Assembly (NCBI GenBank): GCA_017625695.1
Contig: JAGAKI010000071.1
Span: 1-59,615 of the forward strand
Direction of reading: 5' to 3'
Source: Clostridia bacterium
Lineage (GTDB): Bacteria > Bacillota > Clostridia > UMGS1840
DNA: 59,615 bases
Part shown: positions 35,339 to 44,465 of the stretch, in pieces
How positions within the stretch are numbered: position 1 is the first letter of the stretch
How the letters are laid out: each line of letters opens with the position of its first letter
Translations under genes and position numbers: made by a program
The notes under the pieces: model-generated
Seen by the model: the letters and a program-made list of their open reading frames with translations, nothing else
Told to the model about the DNA's origin: nothing
Databases searched by the model: none

Positions 35339-35343
35339 ACGCT

Positions 35344-36675
35344 ATGGATATTGTAAGAGACTTACCCTATAGCCTGGAAGCCGAAACTGCCGTTCTCGGT
35401 TCTGTCATTATTGATAAAGATTGTTTGCTGGAAGTTATGGAACTGATTTCGGCAGACGATTTTTACCTGGAAAAAAATAAAGCAATCTACCAGGCAATCT
35501 CCAATTTGTTCAATTTGAATATTCCCGTAGATGCGGTAACTCTTTACGACGAACTCACCCGTCAGGGAATCTATGAACAAATTGGCGGAAAAGAGTATAT
35601 TTTAGATATTGTAAATTCTGTGCCTACCACGGAAAATGTGAAGCATTATGCACAGATTGTTTCCGATAAATCCCACTTGAGAAAATTAATCGGACTGTGT
35701 CAGGAAATTGAAAATGCAGGCTATGATTCTAAGGGCGCCCAGGAGGTGACCGAGCTTGCCGTGCAGAAGATTTTTGACCTGGTTTCCGAGCGTGATGTGG
35801 GCGGTGCGGTTCATATCAAACAGATTTTGTATCAAAACTATAATAAACTGGCAGAGATGCTGGAGCATCACGGCGAGGTTTCAGGGCTTCCCACCGGATT
35901 TTGCGAATTGGATCGCCGTTTGTCAGGTCTTCAGCCGTCTACTCTGGTGCTGATTGCAGCCCGTCCTGCGATGGGGAAAACCTCGTTTGCCATTAACATT
36001 GCACAAAATGTTGCCATCGGACAGAATGTTCCGGTGCTGATTTTCTCTTTGGAAATGTCTAAGGAAGAGTTGGTGAATCGTATCATTTCTTCCGAAGCCA
36101 AAATCGAATCGGATAAAATCCGTTCCGGGGAAATTTCTCCCGAAGATTTGAATAAATTTCTGGATATTATGGAGCCGTTATCCAAAGCTCCCATCTACAT
36201 TGATGATACGGCATCTATCACGGTAACCGAGCTTCGTGCCAAAGCAAAACGGCTGAAACTGGAAAAGGGACTGGGACTCATTGTCATTGACTATCTGCAG
36301 CTGATGAACGGACGCCGTTCGGAAAGCCGTCAGGTGGAAATTGCAGAAATCAGCCGAAGTCTTAAGATTCTGGCAAAAGAGCTGGAAGTTCCTGTAATTG
36401 CAGTATCTCAGCTGTCCCGTGGACCTGAAAACCGAGCGGATAACAAACCCATGCTATCTGACTTGAGAGAATCGGGTGCTATCGAGCAGGACGCAGATAT
36501 TGTTATGTTTTTATTCCGTGAGGAATATTATAAACCCGAGACCACCGAAAAGCATAATATCGGCGAATGTATCATCGCCAAGCACAGAGCAGGGGAAACC
36601 GGTTCCTTTGAAATGACATGGCTTGGAAAATATACCAGTTTCTATGATTTGGAGACCCGTCATGACCCGTATTGA
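35344..36675 (+). CDS. dnaB: replicative DNA helicase DnaB
   Basis: The product is 443 aa with no intein. The N-terminal primase-interacting domain spans about 5-105 (LPYSLEAETAVLGSVIID), a linker follows, and the RecA-like motor has Walker A AARPAMGKTSFAINIA near 205, LIFSLEMSKEEL, the Walker B region LGLIVIDYLQLM near 312 and QLSRGPENRADNKPMLSDLR. The hexamer unwinds the fork (called DnaC in Bacillus). The start lies five bases after rplI, with the rplI tail supplying a weak ribosome binding site. The 3' end overlaps tilS by 14 bases. Confidence 0.97.
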   Translation: MDIVRDLPYSLEAETAVLGSVIIDKDCLLEVMELISADDFYLEKNKAIYQAISNLFNLNIPVDAVTLYDELTRQGIYEQIGGKEYILDIVNSVPTTENVKHYAQIVSDKSHLRKLIGLCQEIENAGYDSKGAQEVTELAVQKIFDLVSERDVGGAVHIKQILYQNYNKLAEMLEHHGEVSGLPTGFCELDRRLSGLQPSTLVLIAARPAMGKTSFAINIAQNVAIGQNVPVLIFSLEMSKEELVNRIISSEAKIESDKIRSGEISPEDLNKFLDIMEPLSKAPIYIDDTASITVTELRAKAKRLKLEKGLGLIVIDYLQLMNGRRSESRQVEIAEISRSLKILAKELEVPVIAVSQLSRGPENRADNKPMLSDLRESGAIEQDADIVMFLFREEYYKPETTEKHNIGECIIAKHRAGETGSFEMTWLGKYTSFYDLETRHDPY

Positions 36676-38008
36676 TGCGAAAAAATCTTTGGTGGTGGCA
36701 AAAGCTGACCGGTTGATTCAGTACGAAGCAATGCTTGAAAAAGGAGATTCGGTACTGGTTGGTTTGTCCGGTGGTGCCGATTCTGTGGCACTTTTGTGTG
36801 TTCTTTTGGAGTTGCGTGAGAAATATGATATTAAAATATCCTGTGCCCATATCAATCACAGACTGCGGGGCGAGGCTTCCTATCAGGATATGGAATTTGT
36901 GAAAGAACTATGCAAACGGCTGGAATTGCCGCTTTCGGTTTTGGAAGAAGATGTAGAGCAATTTGCCAAAGAACATCATTTGTCTTTAGAAAATGCGGGC
37001 AGACAAATTCGATACCGCTTTTTCTATCAGCAGAAAACTGACAAAATTGCTACCGCCCATACCAAAGATGATAATGCAGAAACGGTGGTTATGAACCTGG
37101 TAAAAGGCAATCTCCCCAAAGGGATTCTTCCCAAGCGGGGAAATATTATCCGTCCGCTTTTGGAAGTTACCAAAGAAGAAATATATGAGTATCTGAATGG
37201 AATCCATCAGTCTTTTGTTACGGATGAAACCAATTTTTCCACTGATTATACCCGAAATCGAATCCGTTTGGAAGTAATTCCGTATTTGAAAGAAAATTTT
37301 AACACAAATTTCACAAATACCGTTTATCATACCAGTTGTATTCTGCGTGAGGAAGAAAACTATTTTCACGAACTATGCGAAGCTTTTTGTAACGAACACA
37401 CAGAAACAGCAAACACATCAGTTTCGTTGAATATCAGCGCCCTGGTGGCTTTGCATCCCGCTGTGGGAAAGAAGATTCTGCGATATGTATACCATCGGGT
37501 GACCGAGGGACAAGGCAGAATTTCTTTTGAGGAAATTGAGCGTATCTTAACGCTTTGTCAGAACGGACAGAGCGGACAGAAGATTACGCTGTCGCAGTCC
37601 TGGGAAGCCATCCGGTGCTCCGGGAACCTGATATTTCAAAAAGGTTCTCCGGTTACAGCATTTTCTTATCCGTTAACCAAAACAAAAAGCTGTGTTCTTC
37701 CTTCGGGAATGAAACTGATTCTGGCAAAAGAACCTGTCGAAGAATGCAGATGGTGTTATCCCATCACGGTTTTGCCGGGTGATTTTGTTCTGGTTAGAAG
37801 CCGACAGCCGGGAGATACGTTATATCTTGAAAATTTAAACATACATAAAAAACTGTCAGATTTTTTTATTGATAAAAAAATCCCGGTCACTTTGCGGAAC
37901 GAGATTCCGTTAATAACCGTGAATGGTAAGGTACGGGTGGTTGTGGGGCATTTTTATGAAAAACCTCACGACAATCCGGAATATCGATATTACATTGTAG
38001 TAAAATAA
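36662..38008 (+). CDS. tilS: tRNA(Ile)-lysidine synthetase
   Basis: The product is 448 aa from ATG 36662, inside the last codons of dnaB. The PP-loop VGLSGGADSVALLCVL near 34 binds ATP. CAHINHRLRGEAS and ATAHTKDDNAETVVMNLV follow, as in TilS, and TDETNFSTDYTRNRIR is the tRNA-binding signature. The C-terminal half has the two small TilS-type domains. The enzyme changes C34 of the tRNA for AUA codons to lysidine. tilS-hpt-ftsH is a near-universal Firmicute order and is kept here. Confidence 0.95.
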   Translation: MTRIDAKKSLVVAKADRLIQYEAMLEKGDSVLVGLSGGADSVALLCVLLELREKYDIKISCAHINHRLRGEASYQDMEFVKELCKRLELPLSVLEEDVEQFAKEHHLSLENAGRQIRYRFFYQQKTDKIATAHTKDDNAETVVMNLVKGNLPKGILPKRGNIIRPLLEVTKEEIYEYLNGIHQSFVTDETNFSTDYTRNRIRLEVIPYLKENFNTNFTNTVYHTSCILREEENYFHELCEAFCNEHTETANTSVSLNISALVALHPAVGKKILRYVYHRVTEGQGRISFEEIERILTLCQNGQSGQKITLSQSWEAIRCSGNLIFQKGSPVTAFSYPLTKTKSCVLPSGMKLILAKEPVEECRWCYPITVLPGDFVLVRSRQPGDTLYLENLNIHKKLSDFFIDKKIPVTLRNEIPLITVNGKVRVVVGHFYEKPHDNPEYRYYIVVK

Positions 38009-38029
38009 AAAGCAAAGGAAAAAGAAACT

Positions 38030-38578
38030 ATGAATCAGATGGAACAGGATGTTAAAAAGATTTTGTTTTCAAAGGAAGAAATTCAGGCAAGAATCGAAGA
38101 GTTAGGAAAGCAAATTTCAGAAGACTACAAGGACGCCAAAAGCTTATTGGTGATTGGGATTTTAAAAGGGTCCTGCGTGTTTTTTGCTGATTTAATCCGT
38201 CAGATTAGCTTACCCATTGAAATTGAATTTATGAGCGTTTCCAGCTATCAGGACAGCAGTATTTCCAGTGGTGAAGTAAAAATTACCAAGGATGTGAATA
38301 CTTCTGTTACGTTAAAGCACGTGCTGTTTGTGGAAGATATTATCGATACCGGCTTTACGATGTCTAAGGTAATGGAAATGTTCTGCGAACGGGGTGCCGC
38401 TTCGGTGAAACTTTGCTCGCTGTTAAGTAAACCCGACCGTCGTAAAGTGGAAATTCCTATTGATTACTTAGGCTTTACCATCCCCGATGAATTTGTTATC
38501 GGATATGGACTGGATTTTGCAGAAAAATACCGCAATCTCCCCTATGTGGGTGTGTTGGATGAAAAAGTTTATCTGTAG
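38030..38578 (+). CDS. hpt: hypoxanthine phosphoribosyltransferase
   Basis: The product is 182 aa (or 179 if ATG 38039 is used). It salvages hypoxanthine and guanine with PRPP. The PRPP-binding motif HVLFVEDIIDTGFTMSKV near 105 has the acidic pair and TGxT loop. LVIGILKGSCVFFADLIRQI near 42 and FVIGYGLDFAEKYRNLPYVG near 150 are the family's base-binding regions. It lies between tilS and ftsH. Confidence 0.95.
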   Translation: MNQMEQDVKKILFSKEEIQARIEELGKQISEDYKDAKSLLVIGILKGSCVFFADLIRQISLPIEIEFMSVSSYQDSSISSGEVKITKDVNTSVTLKHVLFVEDIIDTGFTMSKVMEMFCERGAASVKLCSLLSKPDRRKVEIPIDYLGFTIPDEFVIGYGLDFAEKYRNLPYVGVLDEKVYL

Positions 38579-38619
38579 AGATTTTTCTTTGAAATTAACT
38601 GAACTGTAGGAGGTAACGG

Positions 38620-40497
38620 ATGAACAAATTTTTAAAGAACATCGGATTCTATGTGCTGTTGTTTGTAATTTTTATGACAGTGCTGTCGATTCTGACGGTA
38701 GGAGAACAGATAGAAACCGTCAACTATTCCGATTTTATTCTCCAGTTTAAAGCGGGAGAAATTAAATCTATGGAATATCAGTTGGGAGAAAACCGCATCG
38801 AAGCAAAACAAAATGTCAATGGGGTAGAAAAAACCATTGAGGTTATTATCCCAAGCTTGGATACCCTGAATCAGGATTTGGGTATGGATATTTCCAAATA
38901 TATTTCGGAAGGCAAGGATAAACTGACTTATTCGGTGAAGCCTCCCCAGACTGCACCCTGGTGGTTTTCTATCATTTCTCCCTTGGGACTCATTGTGATT
39001 GCAGTATTGTTCTGGGTGTTTTTCCTTCGTCAGGCAAATGGCGGCGGCGGTGCCATGTCTTTTGGTAAAAGTAAGGCAAAAATGACTGACCCATCCAAAA
39101 CCACAGCGACCTTTGCCGATGTGGCAGGTGCCGACGAGGAAAAAGAAGAATTAAAAGAAGTGGTGGATTTCTTAAAGAATCCCGAAAAATATCACGCCAT
39201 CGGTGCAAGAATCCCCAAAGGATTACTGCTGGTAGGTCCTCCCGGTACCGGGAAAACCCTGCTTGCCAAAGCTTGTGCCGGAGAGGCGGGCGTTCCCTTT
39301 TTCTCCATCAGCGGTTCCGACTTTGTAGAAATGTTTGTGGGCGTGGGTGCTTCCCGTGTAAGAGATTTGTTTGAAAATGCGAAAAAAGCATCCCCCTGTA
39401 TTATCTTTATCGATGAAATTGATGCGGTAGGCCGTCACAGAGGTGCGGGTTTAGGCGGCGGACACGACGAAAGAGAACAAACTTTAAACCAGTTATTGGT
39501 AGAAATGGATGGTTTTACCGAAAATCAGAATATTATTATTATTGCGGCAACCAACCGTCCCGACATCTTAGACCCTGCACTTCTTCGTCCCGGCAGATTT
39601 GACCGTCAATTAGTTGTCAACTATCCTGACGTGAAAGGCAGAGAAGAAATTTTAAGAGTTCACTCCAGAAAGAAACCTTTGGATTCTGACGTGGATTTAT
39701 CGGTGGTTGCAAAAACCACTGCTGGTTTTACCGGTGCAGATTTGGAAAACCTGTTAAACGAAAGTGCACTGTTGGCTGCCCGTCAGCAGAGAACCAAAAT
39801 CACCATGCAGGATGTTTCTGAAGCGATGATTAAAGTGATCGCAGGTCCGGAAAAGAAATCGAAAAAAGCAAGCGAAAAAGAGAAAAAACTGACTGCTTAC
39901 CACGAAGCAGGTCATGCAATCGTGACCAAGCTGATGCCCAATCAGGACCCGGTTCATCAGATTTCCATTATTCCCCGAGGTCGTGCCGGCGGTTATACCT
40001 TGTCTCTCCCCAGCGAAGATAAAATGTATGCCTCCAAAACCGGTATGATGGAAGAAATCGTAGTGCTGCTTGGCGGTCGTGTGGCAGAAAAACTGGTATT
40101 GGATGATATTTCCACCGGTGCCTCCAATGATATTCAGCGTGCTACCAAAATTGCTCGTGAAATGATTACCAAATATGGTATGAGTGATAAACTCGGTCCC
40201 ATCTGTTTCGGAAGCGAACAGGATGAAGTGTTCATCGGAAAAGACTTTGGTCAGACCCGTAACTATTCCGAACAGGTTGCTGCCTTGATCGATGAAGAAA
40301 TCAAGGCCGTAATCGACGGTTGTTACCAACAGTGTCAGACACTGCTTTCCGACAATATGGAGCTTCTTCATGCTTTGTCTGAGTTGTTGTTGGAAAAAGA
40401 AAAGGTAGAAGGCGACGAATTTTTGGCTCTCTATAATAAAATGAACGGAATTGAAGAATCGGTTTCGGATGAAGAGGCACAAGATGGCAACGAATAA
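38620..40497 (+). CDS. ftsH: ATP-dependent zinc metalloprotease FtsH
   Basis: The product is 625 aa. It has two membrane helices (about 6-26 and 115-137) with an extracytoplasmic domain between, then the AAA+ module: [20 protein letters not shown] near 204, the pore loop [15 protein letters not shown], Walker [19 protein letters not shown] and the SRH region [20 protein letters not shown]. The peptidase has HEAGHAI near 427 and the third zinc ligand in the [10 protein letters not shown] region. The acidic tail is short. GTAGGAGGTAACGG lies in front of ATG. Its stop overlaps the RNase H gene by 14 bases. Confidence 0.97.
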   Translation: MNKFLKNIGFYVLLFVIFMTVLSILTVGEQIETVNYSDFILQFKAGEIKSMEYQLGENRIEAKQNVNGVEKTIEVIIPSLDTLNQDLGMDISKYISEGKDKLTYSVKPPQTAPWWFSIISPLGLIVIAVLFWVFFLRQANGGGGAMSFGKSKAKMTDPSKTTATFADVAGADEEKEELKEVVDFLKNPEKYHAIGARIPKGLLLVGPPGTGKTLLAKACAGEAGVPFFSISGSDFVEMFVGVGASRVRDLFENAKKASPCIIFIDEIDAVGRHRGAGLGGGHDEREQTLNQLLVEMDGFTENQNIIIIAATNRPDILDPALLRPGRFDRQLVVNYPDVKGREEILRVHSRKKPLDSDVDLSVVAKTTAGFTGADLENLLNESALLAARQQRTKITMQDVSEAMIKVIAGPEKKSKKASEKEKKLTAYHEAGHAIVTKLMPNQDPVHQISIIPRGRAGGYTLSLPSEDKMYASKTGMMEEIVVLLGGRVAEKLVLDDISTGASNDIQRATKIAREMITKYGMSDKLGPICFGSEQDEVFIGKDFGQTRNYSEQVAALIDEEIKAVIDGCYQQCQTLLSDNMELLHALSELLLEKEKVEGDEFLALYNKMNGIEESVSDEEAQDGNE

Positions 40498-41110
40498 GAA
40501 AAAATTCTATGCTGTCAAGATTGGAAAAACTCCCGGTATTTATGAATCCTGGGCAGAATGTGAACCTTTGATCAAAGGCTTTCCCGGGGCTGAATACAAA
40601 AGTTTTTCCGCCAAAGCAGAAGCAGAGTGTTACCTTACGGGCACCACGTCGGAAACAACTGAAACACAAGGGCTTCCGCCGGTAGGGACTCTTTACGCCT
40701 ATGTGGACGGAAGCTACAATATTGAAAGCGGTTTCTACGGCTACGGCGTAGTATTGATTTTTCCCGACGGTCGTACCGAAGAACAATTCGGTGGCGACAA
40801 AAAAGAATCCGTTGCTACGATGCGGAATGTGGCAGGAGAATTAAAAGGTGCTATGCTTGCTATGCAGTATGCGGTGAATCATGGCTATTCCCATGTGAAG
40901 ATTTTTCACGATTATGAAGGCATTGCAAAATGGGCAAAAGGAGAATGGAAAGCCAATCTGGAGGCCACTGCAGCTTATCGGGAATTTGCCTGGATGATTC
41001 AGTCTAAAATTCAGGTGTCTTTTCAGAAAGTGGATGCCCATACCGGTGTATTCTACAATGAACGTGCCGATATTTTGGCAAAACAGGGTGCAGGCATTTT
41101 AGAAGAATAA
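40484..41110 (+). CDS. ribonuclease H with N-terminal viroplasmin-like domain
   Basis: The product is 208 aa from ATG 40484, inside the last codons of ftsH. The N-terminal 45 residues (KKFYAVKIGKTPGIYESWAE, then GAEYKSFSAKAEAECYL) form the caulimovirus-viroplasmin / RNase HI N domain that binds RNA-DNA hybrids. The catalytic domain follows: YVDGSYNIESGFYGYGVV near 76 (Asp), GELKGAMLAMQYAV (Glu), IFHDYEGIAKWAKGEWKA (Asp) and VDAHTGVFYNERADILAKQG (Asp). The DEDD set looks complete. It removes RNA from hybrids in the cytoplasm. The gene ends just before a terminator/promoter module. Confidence 0.92.
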   Translation: MATNKKKFYAVKIGKTPGIYESWAECEPLIKGFPGAEYKSFSAKAEAECYLTGTTSETTETQGLPPVGTLYAYVDGSYNIESGFYGYGVVLIFPDGRTEEQFGGDKKESVATMRNVAGELKGAMLAMQYAVNHGYSHVKIFHDYEGIAKWAKGEWKANLEATAAYREFAWMIQSKIQVSFQKVDAHTGVFYNERADILAKQGAGILEE

Positions 41111-41116
41111 AAGTAC

Positions 41117-41160
41117 AAAAAATGACAATATTTGCTCGACAAGTATTGTCATTTTTATTT
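41117..41160 (+). terminator. terminator after the RNase H gene
   Basis: AAAAATGACAATA pairs with TATTGTCATTTTT and runs into a T-rich tract. The descending arm contains TTGTCA of the next promoter. Confidence 0.88.
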
Positions 41161-41174
41161 TTGTGTGATATAAT
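41146..41174 (+). promoter_or_regulatory. promoter embedded in terminator, module A
   Basis: TTGTCA (41146-41151), 17 bases (the terminator T-tract plus TTGTGTGA) and TATAAT (41169-41174). It would transcribe the structured element and the next genes. Confidence 0.8.
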
Positions 41175-41197
41175 GATTTCATCGAAGATGAAATCAT

Positions 41198-41377
41198 AGC
41201 TAAATTCGCGTTCCGCGAGCTAAATTGAGCAAGCTCAGCTAAATTGCCTACGGCAGCTAAATGTGTTTCGCACGCTAAAAGCGAATTTAATTTAGCTACT
41301 CCAAAGGAGTAATTTAGCTATGGAGCAAAGCGGAATAATTTAGCTTTGAACGAAGTTCAAAATTTAGCTAAATAACG
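41198..41377 (+). repeat. GCTAAAT multi-hairpin element, copy 2
   Basis: Hairpins in order with their arms: TCGCG/CGCGA, TGAGC/GCTCA, TGCC/GGCA, GTG/CAC, then the junction GCGAATTTAATTTAGCT that pairs with the element start, ACTCC/GGAGT, a weak GC/GC hairpin, and TTGAAC/GTTCAA. The linkers are AGCTAAAT in the first half and ATTTAGCT in the second. It starts about 23 bases after the -10 of module A, so it lies at the 5' end of the predicted RNA. Confidence 0.92.
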
Positions 41378-41483
41378 GCATCTAAATCGTTCACAGATTC
41401 TATAATTAGCATCGGAGTATGAATTGCACTGCGGATACAGAAAGGCAATTCATTCCTGTTTGAATGTATATCGGGAGGTCAAG

Positions 41484-41816
41484 ATGAAAAAAGGTGATTA
41501 TTTAAGACTGTGGCAGAATATCGGTATCGTGCTGGGTGTCATTGGCTTTCTTATTTTTTTCATTTTAAAGCGGGAAGTTTTAGGGCCTGTCATTGTGGTT
41601 ATCGGTGCCGTTATCAGCATTATCCCGGGCTTTTTCGGGAAGTATGTGTATATTTGCCCGCAATGTCAGACCAAGTTTCGGGAAATTGATGATAAGATTG
41701 TAGTTCAATCTAACTTTCATCTTAAGGGATTTGCACTTTTAACTTGTCCTAAGTGTAAAAAGACAAACTTTATGCGATTAAAGTTAATATCCAAAGAAGA
41801 ATTTCATAAATCGTGA
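41484..41816 (+). CDS. small membrane protein with zinc-ribbon-like Cys pairs
   Basis: The product is 110 aa from ATG 41484 behind GGGAGG; a longer frame upstream has no signal. It has two hydrophobic segments (about 10-30 and 35-52) and then a soluble tail with CPQCQTKF and CPKCKKTN, a four-Cys zinc ribbon. The protein is likely anchored in the membrane with the ribbon on one side. No family with a known role can be named. The next gene starts 15 bases after its stop, so it belongs to the following accessory operon. Confidence 0.75.
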   Translation: MKKGDYLRLWQNIGIVLGVIGFLIFFILKREVLGPVIVVIGAVISIIPGFFGKYVYICPQCQTKFREIDDKIVVQSNFHLKGFALLTCPKCKKTNFMRLKLISKEEFHKS

Positions 41817-41830
41817 TACAAAGGAGAAAG

Positions 41831-42652
41831 ATGATGGACCAAAAAGAACAGATTTTAAGAAAATGGTACAAAAGATTAGAATTTCCTGCTCATTTTGATG
41901 CGTTATTTGAAGATTTATTAAAAAGAAAAACGTTGCCTGAAAACTGTGTTCTGGCTCGTTACAATGAACTGTTGGACCAGCATGGAGATGTAGAATTAAA
42001 TTTTCTGATTTTGTTGTATCTCTGTGAAGAATTAAGTGAATGGTACAAAGAACATGGGATTCCTTATGAAATTTGTCTGCATACCGTAAAAGACCTGGTG
42101 CTCTGGATTGAGGACTATTACCGACAGTCAAACGGTGTGTTGGGGATTGCGTTTGAAGTGCTTTGGATGAGTAATCATTATTTGGGCAAAGTATTTCGCT
42201 TGGGCAGATTGGAATTTGAACGTTCTACTGCCTGGAGAGATATTCCGGGTACCGATATCAAAATTGGGGATACCTACATTTCCGTACATATTCCGGAAGG
42301 AAAGGGAATGACTCCCGAAGCTTGTCAGGAATCCTTTGATATGGCGGTTCCTTTCTTTCAAAAATTCTTCCCGGAACATAAATTTGATTGTTTTTTATGC
42401 CATACCTGGATGTTTGATGAACAACTAAAGAGTGTACTGTCTCCCAATTCCAACATCATTAATTTTTTTGATTTCTTCGAGGTAGTGCATTTGGAAGAAT
42501 CTGATGAAATCATCCGTCATATTTTCGGAAACGGGTCTACCCGTGAAAATATCTTAGACCGTCCTGCTAATTCTTCCTTATCCGGATGGATTTTGCAAAA
42601 TGTAAAAGAAAACGGAAAGTTCTATGAAGGCTTCGGTATTCGTAAATTGTAG
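41831..42652 (+). CDS. acyltransferase-domain (DUF5596-like) protein
   Basis: The product is 273 aa from ATG 41831 behind AAAGGAG (a second ATG follows at once). It is soluble, with no signal peptide. The N-terminal half is helical (LRKWYKRLEFPAHFDALFED at the start) and the C-terminal half has mixed strands with ISVHIPEGKGMTPEACQESF and CFLCHTWMFDEQL. This is the pattern of the Firmicute acyltransferase-domain / DUF5596 family, which resembles a divergent GNAT fold. Substrate and function are unknown. It shares its operon with an MBL-fold protein and an aldolase, suggesting small-metabolite chemistry, but that is only an inference. Confidence 0.65.
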   Translation: MMDQKEQILRKWYKRLEFPAHFDALFEDLLKRKTLPENCVLARYNELLDQHGDVELNFLILLYLCEELSEWYKEHGIPYEICLHTVKDLVLWIEDYYRQSNGVLGIAFEVLWMSNHYLGKVFRLGRLEFERSTAWRDIPGTDIKIGDTYISVHIPEGKGMTPEACQESFDMAVPFFQKFFPEHKFDCFLCHTWMFDEQLKSVLSPNSNIINFFDFFEVVHLEESDEIIRHIFGNGSTRENILDRPANSSLSGWILQNVKENGKFYEGFGIRKL

Positions 42653-42675
42653 GAGAAGAAAAGAGGTCGCCTGAT

Positions 42676-43470
42676 ATGAAAGAAAATGCCGTGTCTGATA
42701 TTCGTCCGTTTCGGATGTATGGCAATCTGTATTTTGTGGGAAGCTCTAAGGTTTCGGTGCACGTGATTGAAACTTCGGTTGGGCTTGTGATGATAGACAC
42801 GGGTTATCCTGATATGTATGAACAGATTCTAAGCAGTATGGAAGAATTAGGCTTGAATCCCAAAGATATCTGTGCGATTTTCCATTCCCACGGACATATT
42901 GACCATTTTGGATGTACCCAGCGTCTGAAAGCACTTTCGGGTGCCAAAACCTATATCAGCCGGATTGATAATGCCATTGTGAACGGTACCTATGACTGGT
43001 CCTGGGCAAAAGAATTGGGACTGCCCCGACCGGAACCCTTTGACTGTGATGTTTTCGTAGAAGACGGCAACTGTTTTACTTTTGGAGATACCACGGTGCG
43101 TTGTGTCTTAACGCCCGGTCACACCGAGGGGGTATTGTCTTTCTTTGTCAATGTGGAAGAAAACGGGACATCCATCATTGCGGCAATGCACGGCGGTATC
43201 GGGATGAACAGTATGGCGGCTGAGTTTTTAGATAGTTATGGTTTTTCCAGAGATTGCCGTGAAATTTTCAGAACAGGACTTTGGAAACTCCAACAGGAAT
43301 CTGTAGATTTGGTGATGGGGAATCATCCCTTCCAGAATGACACCGAGGGGAAACGCAAACGTTTGGAAATGGGAGAAACATCCATTGTTGATTCTGCAGA
43401 ATGGCTTCGCTTTCTGGCAGAAACCGAAGCCGCTTTAGATCAAATGTTACAGCAAGAGCAAATGAATTAA
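42676..43470 (+). CDS. MBL-fold metallo-hydrolase
   Basis: The product is 264 aa. The metallo-beta-lactamase fold is clear: VIETSVGLVMIDTGY (strand and first Asp), the metal motif IFHSHGHIDHFGCTQ (HxHxDH near 75-80), LTPGHTEGVLSFFV (third His near 150) and AAMHGGIGMN with a distal His, followed by GNHPFQND. It is a cytosolic hydrolase of unknown substrate; glyoxalase II-like and lactonase-like members share these motifs. It lies in the operon with the DUF5596-like gene and the class II aldolase. Confidence 0.88.
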   Translation: MKENAVSDIRPFRMYGNLYFVGSSKVSVHVIETSVGLVMIDTGYPDMYEQILSSMEELGLNPKDICAIFHSHGHIDHFGCTQRLKALSGAKTYISRIDNAIVNGTYDWSWAKELGLPRPEPFDCDVFVEDGNCFTFGDTTVRCVLTPGHTEGVLSFFVNVEENGTSIIAAMHGGIGMNSMAAEFLDSYGFSRDCREIFRTGLWKLQQESVDLVMGNHPFQNDTEGKRKRLEMGETSIVDSAEWLRFLAETEAALDQMLQQEQMN

Positions 43471-43524
43471 AAATTTGTGGGATACCCACAGGAGAAAATA
43501 TAGAATTCACGGAGGAAATTGAGT

Positions 43525-44433
43525 ATGAATTCACAGCAAGCAGTTCGTGCGGCAGTTGATGCCCACACCATTATTCCCGCATTTAACATTCCCTATTTGC
43601 CAATGGTAGAACCCATCGTTCAGGCAATTGTGGATGAAGATTCTCTGGCGATGATTCAGGTTGCCCGTTTGGAATGGGAAAAATTTGAATCTCAGAGTCC
43701 GGAAGCGGTTGCAAAAGAATACTTTAAATTTGCAAAAGAGGGATATACACTTTTGCATTTAGACCACGTTCCGGCTATTGACGAGGATATGAAAAAAGTT
43801 GACTATATGGAAATATTAAAACGGGCGTTGGATATTGGTTATCAGTCTGTTATGGTAGACGGTTCCAGATTGCCTCTGGATGAAAATATTGCTACCACCG
43901 CTGAAGTTTCTGCATTTGCAAAAACTTACGGTGCAGCAGTAGAAGCAGAACTCGGTGCAGTTTCCGGTCATGAAGGAAGCGGTATCGGATTAAGCTACGA
44001 AGAGCTTTTTACCACCAAAAAAGGATTCACCGTGCCTGAAGAAGCCAAACGTTTTGCTAAAGAATCCGGTTGTGACTGGTTGTCCGTTGCAGCAGGAAGC
44101 TTCCACGGTGCCATTGCAGCAAGCACCAAACACTTAAAAAAACCCAATGCAAGACTGGATATTGACCATATTAAAACGTTGTCTGAAATCACCGGTAAAA
44201 TGCCGTTGGTTCTCCATGGTGGCAGCGGAATTGAACAGGATTACATCTTAAAAGCGATGGCAAACGGTATTGCGAAAATCAATGTGGGTACCGAAATCCG
44301 TCAACCCTATGAATTTGCATTGGAAGAAAAACCGGGCGATATTGCCTATGCACAGCAGAAAGTATATGATCGTACCCGTTGGGTCATCAGCGAATTCTTA
44401 CGCACCACCGGTAACCACAGCAAGTTAAAATAA
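43525..44433 (+). CDS. class II (zinc) ketose-bisphosphate aldolase family protein
   Basis: The product is 302 aa from ATG 43525 behind GGAGG. It has a TIM barrel with IIPAFNIPYLPMVEPIVQAI at the start, the zinc/catalytic region LLHLDHVPAID near 77 (usual form LDHG or LDHA), SVMVDGSRLPLDEN near 110, VEAELGAVSGHEG near 138, ASFHG-type AAGSFHGAIA near 193 and VLHGGSGI near 232, followed by KINVGTEIR. All metal His positions are present. It may act on fructose-1,6-bisphosphate, tagatose-bisphosphate or another ketose phosphate; the altered LDHV motif and its neighbours suggest a specialised substrate rather than core glycolysis. Confidence 0.88.
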   Translation: MNSQQAVRAAVDAHTIIPAFNIPYLPMVEPIVQAIVDEDSLAMIQVARLEWEKFESQSPEAVAKEYFKFAKEGYTLLHLDHVPAIDEDMKKVDYMEILKRALDIGYQSVMVDGSRLPLDENIATTAEVSAFAKTYGAAVEAELGAVSGHEGSGIGLSYEELFTTKKGFTVPEEAKRFAKESGCDWLSVAAGSFHGAIAASTKHLKKPNARLDIDHIKTLSEITGKMPLVLHGGSGIEQDYILKAMANGIAKINVGTEIRQPYEFALEEKPGDIAYAQQKVYDRTRWVISEFLRTTGNHSKLK

Positions 44434-44465
44434 TTAAGAATACATCAAAGTTGTGAGGAATGGGT

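Larger units (their letters stand above)
41111..41483 (+). other. intergenic block: terminator/promoter module, structured element 2, tail
   Basis: There is no gene in these 370 bases. In order they hold a rho-independent terminator (41117-41160), an overlapping promoter (41146-41174), a hairpin ATGATTTC/GAAATCAT (41173-41197), the GCTAAAT multi-hairpin element (41198-41377) and about 100 bases leading to the ribosome binding site of the next gene. Confidence 0.8.

Noticed and set aside
39754-40482. 242-codon open frame antisense to ftsH
   Set aside because: The translation is low-complexity, rich in Phe and His, without a ribosome binding site; it mirrors the FtsH peptidase coding sequence.
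41198-41377. CRISPR-like look of the AGCTAAAT repeats
   Set aside because: Repeats are only 8 bases, invert in the middle of the element, and the intervals are self-complementary hairpins of uneven length; no cas gene is present.
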